A stretch of 15,164 bases of DNA from Bacteroidota bacterium (lineage in GTDB: Bacteria > Bacteroidota > Bacteroidia > Bacteroidales > F082), in the NCBI GenBank assembly GCA_023396415.1, contig JAEWWJ010000111.1:1-15164 (forward strand), in the 5' to 3' direction. Below the pieces are notes generated by a model. The model worked only from the letters and a program-made list of their open reading frames with translations, was not told the DNA's origin and made no database searches. The position numbers and the translations under genes are program-made. Below, piece by piece: positions 8,595-15,164 of this stretch. Each line of letters begins with the position of its first letter. Positions within the stretch are counted from its first letter, which is position 1.

Positions 8595-9776
8595 ATGGAA
8601 AAAGATTTTGAATTGAAAATAAAGATAATGGTGGTTGACGATGAAGTGGACCTCGAACCAATGATCAGACAAAAATTTAGACGGCAGATACGCAGCGGCG
8701 AATATGATTTTGTTTTTGCGCACAATGGCCTCGAAGCGCTTACCAAACTGATTGAAAACCCGGATATTGGCATCATTCTATCCGATATCAACATGCCTGA
8801 AATGGACGGGCTAACCTTGTTGTTGAAGCTAAAGGAACTCAAACATCCATCCCTTAAAACAGTGGTGGTGTCTGCTTACGGCGACATGGAAAATATACGC
8901 ACCGCTATGAACCGAGGTGCTTTCGATTTTCTTACCAAACCCATTAATTTTCAAGATCTGGAAATTACCATCAGCAAAACTATGGAGGAAATTGTGCTTC
9001 AGCGCCGGGCACTGATAGAACACGACCAGCTCATTTCAATTCAACGCGACCTCAACGTGGCCCGCGAAATACAAAAAGGAATCCTACCTCAAGTGTTTCC
9101 ACCCTACCCCGATCGAGCTGATTTTGATATTTTTGCCTCAATGGTAGCTGCCAAAGAAGTCGGTGGTGATTTTTACGATTTTTTCATGATTGACAACGAC
9201 CGCTTAGGCTTTGTGATTGGCGATGTTTCCGGAAAGGGAATTCCAGCAGCCATTTTTATGGCCGTGAGCCGCACCCTCATACGTGCCACTGGCCTCAAAG
9301 GAATGTCAGCCGGCGAATGTATGCACTATGTAAACAACCTTTTATGCAACGAAAGCGTTTCGTGCATGTTTGTTACTGTGTTTTATGGCATTATGAATAT
9401 GAAAACCGGCGAACTGGAATATGCCAACGCAGGCCATAATCCTCCATATATCATTCGTCAATCAGGTCAAATTGAAATGCTTGAATCAGCAGGAGACATC
9501 GTTCTTGGGGTTTTTGAAGATAAGGAATTTGAAACAAGAAGCGTTCAACTGAAACCGCAAGAGGGTGTATTGCTGTTTACTGATGGCGTTACCGAGGCCT
9601 TTAACATGGAAAACGAAGTGTATGGAGAACCACGTCTCGAGCAGTTGATTTCAGGCTTTCATGGTTTTACATCTGAAATGATCATCAAAGCCATCGAAAG
9701 CGATGTAGATGTTTTTGCGCATGGCGCTCCTCAATCGGATGATATCACAATGCTATATATGAAGTATTTAGGTTAA
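8595..9776 (+). CDS. Response regulator with PP2C (RsbU/SpoIIE-type) phosphatase output
   Basis: This 393-residue cytoplasmic protein has a receiver domain (about 8-130) with acidic pair D15/D16, phosphoacceptor D64 in LSDINMPEMDG, S93 and K115 in LTKP, so it looks phosphorylatable. A helical linker containing AREIQKGILPQ (156-166) leads to a PP2C phosphatase domain (about 175-391). The metal-binding aspartates are kept in VGGDFYD (D192), IGDVSGKG (D210), FTDGVTEA (D330) and SDDIT (D382/D383). Proteins of this kind dephosphorylate STAS-domain anti-sigma-factor antagonists and so tune a sigma factor or another partner. It lies directly after the histidine kinase, which is its likely phosphodonor. 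No STAS or stand-alone RsbW gene is in the window, though an RsbW-like domain is fused to the ABC ATPase upstream. No Shine-Dalgarno is visible. Confidence 0.95.
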   Translation: MEKDFELKIKIMVVDDEVDLEPMIRQKFRRQIRSGEYDFVFAHNGLEALTKLIENPDIGIILSDINMPEMDGLTLLLKLKELKHPSLKTVVVSAYGDMENIRTAMNRGAFDFLTKPINFQDLEITISKTMEEIVLQRRALIEHDQLISIQRDLNVAREIQKGILPQVFPPYPDRADFDIFASMVAAKEVGGDFYDFFMIDNDRLGFVIGDVSGKGIPAAIFMAVSRTLIRATGLKGMSAGECMHYVNNLLCNESVSCMFVTVFYGIMNMKTGELEYANAGHNPPYIIRQSGQIEMLESAGDIVLGVFEDKEFETRSVQLKPQEGVLLFTDGVTEAFNMENEVYGEPRLEQLISGFHGFTSEMIIKAIESDVDVFAHGAPQSDDITMLYMKYLG

Positions 9777-9798
9777 ACTGACGCTTTGTTTTTGTTTC

Positions 9799-9984
9799 TT
9801 ATTTCTTTGATTTGACTGAGGATGTAGATTCTTCATCCTCAATTTCTTCTCCATTTTCGACATCACGATCTACATCTTTCGGCTGAAGTAGTCCTATTTT
9901 TAGATCCTTCTTCAAGCTGACGGATGCGTTGTTTCTTCTACTTACCTTCTCCAAATACAGAAAACCCCAACTAAATGTTGACAT
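9799..9984 (-). CDS. Possible small hydrophilic protein, unknown
   Basis: This frame would encode 61 residues, starting MSTFSWGFLYLEKV and ending in an acidic, serine-rich tail (EEIEDEESTSSVKSKK). I do not recognise it. It ends 22 bases from the convergent phosphatase gene. In its favour, a rough hand count gives about 38% GC here against about 25% in the stretch just beyond its start. The composition also looks protein-like. Against it, no ribosome site or clear promoter precedes the ATG. It could be a chance frame. Confidence 0.4.
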   Translation of the reverse strand: MSTFSWGFLYLEKVSRRNNASVSLKKDLKIGLLQPKDVDRDVENGEEIEDEESTSSVKSKK

Positions 9985-10281
9985 AAATTATTTTACTGAG
10001 AATATTAGCCTGAAAAAATCTCAAACTCTATGGGTCTGTTTATAAAATATTTTCTGTTTTTATTGTACTTTTAACAGCATTAGTATCTTTTGCAAGACAT
10101 TTAAATGGAAAATCGTATGAATTGACAATAATATTTTTCGATTGCAATATTCGTAACATGCTATATGCTACTATTTTATAAATGTTAATAATCGAAAAAA
10201 CATCTATCTGATAAAAAAAGCAAGTCATGTAATGAATCTTATCTGTTTGTGAAAATTGCGTTTATTAAAATATTTTGAACT
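9985..10281. other. AT-rich spacer before the MscS-family gene
   Basis: This stretch is about 25% GC with no convincing gene. A 62-residue minus-strand frame (10040-10228) has the low-complexity composition of AT-rich noise. It holds a nested inverted repeat (10134-10199). A poor promoter-like TCTGTTTG lies near 10242-10249, with one mismatch to TAnnTTTG, and might serve the channel gene. Confidence 0.6.
10134..10199. repeat. Nested inverted repeat in AT-rich spacer
   Basis: The outer arms are TTTTTCGATT (10134-10143) and AATCGAAAAA (10190-10199), a perfect 10-bp match. Inside them are TAACAT (10154-10159) and ATGTTA (10182-10187) around a 22-base loop. The outer and inner pairs are offset unequally (10 against 2 bases), so a folded stem would have a lopsided internal loop. 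The function is unknown and it could be chance. Confidence 0.4.
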
Positions 10282-11125
10282 ATGATTAAGCTGCTAGAAT
10301 ATAAAATCTTAGAACTTGGAACCTATGTGCTAAGGGTTTCCGAAGTATTGAGCTTGGTGGCTTTTCTGCTCTTTGCAACAGGCTTTTTTATTGTCCTTAA
10401 AAAGATAATTTACCAATCAAAGTCGTTGGATCTTGCTAAGAAGTTTTCAATCAGCAAGTTATCGCGCTATTTGATTGTAATATTAAGCATCATCATCGGG
10501 ATGCACATTTTGGGCCTGAAAGTAACTGTTCTTCTGGCCGGTTCGGCTGCTCTTTTGGTGGGATTGGGTTTTGGTTTGCAGAATCTATTCAGCGATTTCA
10601 TTTCCGGCATCATTCTTTTACTCGATAAAGCCCTCAAAGTTGGCGATATCATCGAGGTGAATGGCCTTATTTATCAGGTACTTGAGATCAATTTCAGAAC
10701 CACTACTGTGCTGGGAAGAGATGACACTTATGTGATTTTGCCCAACTCCGAACTTACCGGAAACAGGGTGATCAATTGGACACACAGTGGAATTTCTTCT
10801 CGTTTTTCTATCCTCGTAGGCGTTTTATGGCACCGATGTGGAAGTTCTTATGGATTTGCTCAAACAAGTGGCGCAGTCGCACCCCCTTGTTTTAAAAGAA
10901 CCGGAGGTTTTTGTTCGCTTTGAAGACTTTGGAGATTCGGCCTTGATTTTCTCCATCTATTTTTACTCCGACGAGGTTTTTAGAATTGAACAGGTAAAAA
11001 GCGATCTTCGCGTAAAAATATTTAAAGCACTCACAACTAACGGTATAGAAATACCATTTCCACAAAGAGTGGTGCATTTAAAACAGCAACCCATCACTGT
11101 CTCATCATCTCAACATCCATTGTAA
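10282..11125 (+). pseudogene. MscS-family mechanosensitive channel, frameshifted
   Basis: Read across one frameshift this encodes about 280 residues, the usual length of a small MscS channel, which releases solutes on hypo-osmotic shock. The first frame (10282-10923) gives helices at about 20-42 and 60-80, the pore helix with GFGLQNLFSDFISG (96-109) and the beta domain (KVGDIIEVNG, LPNSELTGNRVINW). After LVGV near 10824 it runs into unrelated residues. The family sequence resumes in the next frame as YGTDVEVLMDLL from 10826 and continues to the stop at 11125 (VFVRFEDFGDSALIF). The shift equals one extra base or two lost bases in GTTTTAT (10822-10828). Families usually read VGVAYG here, which a two-base loss from an ancestral GTTGCTTAT would explain. 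It is either a real lesion or a base-calling error. The cotransporter gene follows after 21 bases. Confidence 0.88.
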
Positions 11126-11146
11126 ATCGATAACCAACAGCCCCTA

Positions 11147-13363
11147 ATGGAAAACAACCTCAAAAAATTTGGAACATCACATGTGTTCTTTACTGCCATT
11201 TCAACCATTCAGGGTGCAGTATTATTTCTTCGCTTTGGCTTTGCGGTAGGTACTTTAGGATTTTTCGGTGTGGTGATGTTGATCATTTTAGGCCACATGG
11301 TGACCATTCCCACAGCATTGGCCATTTCGGAAATTGCCACCAACAAAAGGGTTGAAGGCGGTGGCGAGTATTTCATTATTTCGCGCTCATTCGGGTTAAA
11401 TATCGGTGCCACCATCGGCATTGCCTTGTACCTATCTCAAGCCATCAGCGTAGCCTTTTATGTGATTGCATTGACCGAAACTTTTGAATTTCTCTTCGTT
11501 TAGATTCAAGAAAATTACGGTATTTTGTTGCCAAGACAGGCCATTAGCGTACGGGTTATGTTGTTGTTATCTGCCTTGATTTTAAAAAAAGGAGCCAACC
11601 TCGGCGTGAAAGCCTTGTATTTTGTGGTAGCGCTACTGGGACTTTCCTTCATCCTATTTTTTCTCGGTGGCACCGATCATGGCGCATCTTCAGGTTTCAA
11701 TTTGATAAACGCTGAGTTTCGCAACGGCAACCAATTCTTTTTTGTTTTTGCTATCATTTTTCCGGCTTTCACTGGTATGACGGCGGGTGTAGGCTTATCG
11801 GGCGATTTGAAAAACCCGGCCAAATCTATTCCAATTGGTACTGTTTCGGCTACCTTTATCGGAATGGTGCTGTACTTTTTTATCGCTTACAAATTGGCTG
11901 CTTCGGCCAGCATGGAAGATTTGCTTAATAACCAGTTGATTATGGCGCAAATTGCATTGTGGGGCTTTATATTTATTCCCTTAGGATTGGCCGCCTCGAC
12001 CATTTCTTCGGCCTTAGGCTCGGTAATGGTGGCTCCCCGCACTTTGCAAGCATTGGCCGGCGATAACTCCTTTCCCATTATGCGCGCCAATAGTTGGCTG
12101 AGCAAGCTACGCCTCAATGATGATGAACCCGTAAACGCCTCCTTTGTTACTTGCGCCATCGCCATCGTTTTTGTTACACTGGGCGATGTTGACGTGGTGG
12201 CTCAAATAATCTCGATGTTTTTTATGATCACTTACGGCTCCTTGTGCCTGATTTCATTCCTCAACCACTTTGGCTCGTCGCCCTCCTACCGCCCCTCATT
12301 CAAATCGAAATGGTACATCTCGTTGGTTGGGTTTGTTACAGCGGTATGGGTCATGTTTAAAATCAATCCAACCTACAGCGTTCTCGCATTGGGCTTTATG
12401 ACAGTGCTTTACCTCTACGTGAGCTCGTACCATAAAGACCGCAAAGGCCTCTCCTCTATCTTTGCCAACTCCATTTTTCAAATCAACCGCAATTTGCAAC
12501 TGTTTCTCCAAAACAATAAGATTTCCAAAAGTTCCGGCGATTGGAGACCAAGTGTCATTTGTATTTCTACCGTTTCCTTCGACCGCGATAATGCTTTTAA
12601 ACTGGTAGATTGGATTTCATATAAATATGGTTTCGGAACCTATCTCCATCGTATCAACGGGTATTTTTCCAAATCCACAGAGGAAGAAGCACATGAAATT
12701 CGCAACAAGTTGATTCGTCGCTACGGCGGACAAAGTCATGTGTACATTGACACCCTCATTTCGCCTTCTTATACCTCAGCCATTTCACAAGCCATTCAGC
12801 TGCCGGGCATCTCGGGCATGGAAAATAATATGGTGATTCTTGAATTTGACAAAGAAAATCCCAAAGGCCTTGATGACATTGTTGACAATTACAAACTGGT
12901 CAATTCAGGTGGTTTCGATTTTTGTATCATGGCTTCGAGCCGACGACCGATTCAATACAAAAATGGAATCCATGTTTGGGTTAAGACTTTAGATGAAGAA
13001 AATGCCAACTTGATGATTATTTTGAGCTTTATCATTATGGGCCATCCCGATTGGAAAAAAGCAGATATTAAAATTTTTATGATGTGTAAACAAGATGACT
13101 ATGAAGTGGTTAAGCAACAAATGAACGATTTGCTCGAAAAAGGAAGACTTCCGATCACCGCGCAAAACATTAAGATTCTTATTCACGACAAAGAAACATC
13201 TTACAAAAGCATCATCAACGAAAACTCTGCCGAAGCCGGCCTCACCATTATCGGTTTCAGAGGCGAAGGCCTCAAACATTCGGGCAACATACTTTTTGAG
13301 GGTTTTGATAAATTGGGCAATACCTTGTTTGTAAATGCTTTTGAGAACTTACACATGGAATAA
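11147..13363 (+). pseudogene. SLC12-type cation-chloride cotransporter homologue, interrupted by an in-frame amber stop
   Basis: A single frame of 738 codons is broken only by TAG at codon 119 (11501-11503). Without the stop it is an APC-superfamily transporter of the SLC12 type. It begins with GAVLFLRFGFAVG and the gating segment ATNKRVEGGGEYFIISRSFG, and has the hallmark PAFTG...LSGDLKNPAKSIP (about 206-229). Further membrane helices run to about residue 430. A soluble C-terminal domain of about 300 residues ends with AGLTIIGFRGEG, as in SLC12 tails. Such proteins move K+ and/or Na+ with Cl- and serve volume and ion control. The stop falls in a loop after the third helix (FEFLFV, stop, IQENYG). 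The sequence on both sides fits the family, so only one base need be changed. A start at TTG 11525 would lack the first helices and is unlikely to give a working transporter. Confidence 0.87.
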
Positions 13364-13417
13364 CTTATCGAAACGCAACCTAAATGAAAAAATAAAACTA
13401 CCGCTGACTTTTAAAAC

Positions 13418-14197
13418 CTATCTCCCCACCCACGCTTTAAAATCGGTGGCTTTGAGCCTGCTGATGATCGGTTCGCCATCGAAAGGAGGATTCAGGAGAA
13501 TTTTTAGCTTTCCGCTAAAATAGTTTTCAATTTTTTCGATGGCTTTGATGTTGACAATGAGTTGGCGGTTGGCACGGAAAAAAATCTCGGGATCGAGTTG
13601 TTCTTCCAGCGTTTCAAGTGGAAAATCCACCACGTGGTTTTGATTGGTAAAAGTGACCGCCGTTGTAGTTCGATTTTCACTATAAAAGTAGGCCACCTCC
13701 TCCACAGGAAGCATGTAAAACACAGCTGCTTTTGAAATCAAGAAGCGGTTTCGATACTTTTTTTCGCCTTTGCGAATGGCATCCAGAATTTCAGCATAAT
13801 CGCGGTGGCTTTCTGATACCGTAGTATGCTTTCTTAGGCTTTCAAACTTGGTGATGGCGGCTTCCAGGTCTTTTTCTTTAAATGGTTTCAACAGATAATC
13901 AATGCTGTTTACCTTGAAGGCACGAATGGCATAATTGTCGAAAGCGGTAGTAAAAACAATCATTCCGTGCACTTTAACCTGATCAAAAATAGAAAAGCAT
14001 AATCCATCGGCCAGTTGAATGTCCAGGAAAAAAAGGTCGGGATGAGGGTTGTTCTGCAGCCATTCAACGCTGTCTTTTACACTTTCTAAGGTCTTCACCA
14101 CCTCCCAATCCGGCCTCAGTTTTTCGATCATTCCTTGCAACAAGCGCAGGTTGTAGGGTTCGTCTTCAACCAATATTATTTTGGCATTGGCGTTCAT
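13418..14197 (-). CDS. LytTR-family response regulator
   Basis: This 259-residue transcription regulator has a receiver domain (about 5-122) with D12, phosphoacceptor D59 in FFLDIQL, T84 in FTTAFD and K104 in LLKPF, all intact. A linker follows, then a LytTR DNA-binding domain (about 150-257) with FLISKAAVFYMLPVEEVAYF, the FFRANRQLIVNIKAIEKI segment typical of the fold, and a GEPIISR end. It starts inside the stop of the sensor kinase gene (ATGA overlap), so the two are translationally coupled and form a pair. The 54 bases between its end and the convergent cotransporter gene show no hairpin terminator. Target genes cannot be read from the window. Confidence 0.95.
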   Translation of the reverse strand: MNANAKIILVEDEPYNLRLLQGMIEKLRPDWEVVKTLESVKDSVEWLQNNPHPDLFFLDIQLADGLCFSIFDQVKVHGMIVFTTAFDNYAIRAFKVNSIDYLLKPFKEKDLEAAITKFESLRKHTTVSESHRDYAEILDAIRKGEKKYRNRFLISKAAVFYMLPVEEVAYFYSENRTTTAVTFTNQNHVVDFPLETLEEQLDPEIFFRANRQLIVNIKAIEKIENYFSGKLKILLNPPFDGEPIISRLKATDFKAWVGR

Positions 14198-15164
14198 AAC
14201 AAAGGGATTTTCACTTCAAAATTTTCTTTTCCCTGATTTATTTCCACTTGTCGGTCGCTTAACAAGGCATAGCGTTGTATGAGGTTGTTCAAACCCGTTT
14301 TTTCAGAAAAAGCCGACTCTTTCAGATTCAAATTATTGGAAACCGTGAGTGTATCATCATTGGATTTGATGTGAATGGTCAGTGGAGCGTTTTTCACTGC
14401 GATGTTGTGCTTTACTGCATTTTCGACCAACAACTGCAAAGCCAGGGGTGGAATTTCTTTTTTCAAGGCCGACTCGCTCACCTTTGTTACAACTTCAAAT
14501 GCCGCGCCCATCCTTTCTTTGTGCAGCGCGGTGTAAGCGTCAATAAACTCCAGTTCATCGGCAAGTTTAACCGTTGTCCGGTCTTTGCTTTGCAGCACAT
14601 AACGGTAAACATCGGTAAAATTTTGTGTAAAAAGAATGGCTGAATCAGGATCGAAGGTAATCATTGATTTGAGCACGCTCAGGTTATTGAAAAGAAAATG
14701 CGGATTCAAATGGGCTTGCAATGAATTGTAATCGCTTTTCAGCTTCAGGTTTTTAAGTTCTTCCAATTGTCTGATGGAGTAAATCCACTTTTCGACAATG
14801 CGCAAAGTGACCGAAACGAGAATGAGGATAAAAATAAAAATCAGCCCTAAAAACATCATCAATTGCACGATCGGATAAAAAAAGAAGGTGGTTTCTCTTA
14901 AAACCAATGAAAAATAAAACACTGCAACAACGGCAATGGTAAGGCTCACAAAAATGTGTAAAACAACGCGGAGGTTAATTTTTTCGGGAATAGGTAAAAA
15001 ACGCTCGGCAAGATGGTCAATAAAAACGTTGCTCTCGGAGATGATATTGAAAATAAGCACAACTTGAAGATATTCGAGCACCGAAATGTGAAGGTGAACA
15101 TCGCCCACAATTTTTATTGACAGAAAAAAAAACAACAAGCCCACACCACTTACCGATGCTACCC
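14194..15164 (-). CDS. LytS-type sensor histidine kinase (5' end beyond the window)
   Basis: The kinase partner of the LytTR regulator. The frame stays open to the window edge (VASVSGVGLL before the first GTG at 15144), so the true start probably lies outside. Numbering from that GTG, membrane helices lie near 2-12, 24-40, 58-80 and 90-115. A short coiled coil leads to the His_kinase (PF06580-type) motif QAHLNPHFLFNNL with phosphoacceptor H149. The ATPase part has the N-box LLVENAVKHN (N242), a Gly-poor G1 region (VSNNLNL, 268-274) and the closing GLNNLIQRYALL (284-295), as usual for this family. It has no separate periplasmic domain, so the signal may be sensed within the membrane or by a partner. 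It overlaps the regulator gene by 4 bases. Confidence 0.93.
   Translation of the reverse strand, partial: VASVSGVGLLFFFLSIKIVGDVHLHISVLEYLQVVLIFNIISESNVFIDHLAERFLPIPEKINLRVVLHIFVSLTIAVVAVFYFSLVLRETTFFFYPIVQLMMFLGLIFIFILILVSVTLRIVEKWIYSIRQLEELKNLKLKSDYNSLQAHLNPHFLFNNLSVLKSMITFDPDSAILFTQNFTDVYRYVLQSKDRTTVKLADELEFIDAYTALHKERMGAAFEVVTKVSESALKKEIPPLALQLLVENAVKHNIAVKNAPLTIHIKSNDDTLTVSNNLNLKESAFSEKTGLNNLIQRYALLSDRQVEINQGKENFEVKIPLL

Noticed and set aside
9777..9840. Rho-independent terminator after the phosphatase gene
   Set aside because: The T-rich stretch just after the stop is not preceded by a GC-rich stem.
10040..10228. 62-residue minus-strand frame in the spacer
   Set aside because: The region is about 25% GC and the translation is Ile/Lys/Asn/Phe-rich without features, as expected from AT-rich non-coding DNA.
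10822..10828. Programmed ribosomal frameshift in the MscS gene
   Set aside because: GTTTTAT is not a classical X XXY YYZ slippery heptamer. No downstream stem is apparent, and MscS channels are not known to use recoding. A mutation or sequencing error is simpler.
13335..13523. 62-residue plus-strand frame across the convergent junction
   Set aside because: It overlaps the ends of two solid genes on opposite strands and has no family resemblance.
14275..14643. 122-residue plus-strand frame opposite the LytS kinase
   Set aside because: It is antisense to the conserved H-box and N-box region of the kinase; the translation has no recognisable domain.

Overview
The window looks like a piece of a Bacteroidota chromosome. 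Two intergenic spacers carry the TAnnTTTG -7 element typical of that phylum (602-609, 4795-4802). Most starts lack a Shine-Dalgarno sequence and sit behind AT-rich leaders. The regulator types, including a LytS/LytTR pair overlapping by ATGA, also fit. Genus cannot be read from the sequence. I see no tRNA, rRNA, CRISPR array, insertion sequence or phage gene.

Region 1 (1-354) is the 3' end of an ABC ATPase of the COG1101 type, probably the last gene of an upstream transport operon. A 329-base spacer follows, holding an 18-bp palindrome and a candidate promoter.

Region 2 (684-9776) is one co-directional block and the most interesting part. It contains: (a) a 991-residue lipoprotein-permease fusion with substrate-binding modules in the order half, full, full, half, then a HisM/GlnP-type membrane domain; (b) its GlnQ-type ATPase, overlapping by ATGA, with about 120 extra C-terminal residues that resemble a degenerate RsbW/SpoIIAB-type GHKL domain; (c) an NMT1/THI5-like binding lipoprotein without a permease of its own; (d) a histidine kinase with a large periplasmic, probably dCache, domain plus HAMP, GAF and kinase core, starting 1 base after (c); (e) a receiver-PP2C (RsbU/SpoIIE-type) response regulator. 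Together this suggests a polar amino acid or similar solute uptake system coupled to a two-component, partner-switching type signalling output. The STAS protein and sigma factor expected in such a circuit are not in the window.

Region 3 (9777-10281) is a spacer with a possible small acidic gene on the minus strand and a very AT-rich stretch with a nested inverted repeat.

Region 4 (10282-13363) holds two tandem osmotic or ion-homeostasis genes, both broken as read: an MscS-family channel with a frameshift and an SLC12-type cation-chloride cotransporter homologue with an in-frame amber stop. They are either adjacent pseudogenes or base errors in the assembly.

Region 5 (13418-15164, minus strand) is a LytTR response regulator and its LytS-type sensor kinase, convergent with region 4. 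The kinase is cut by the window edge.
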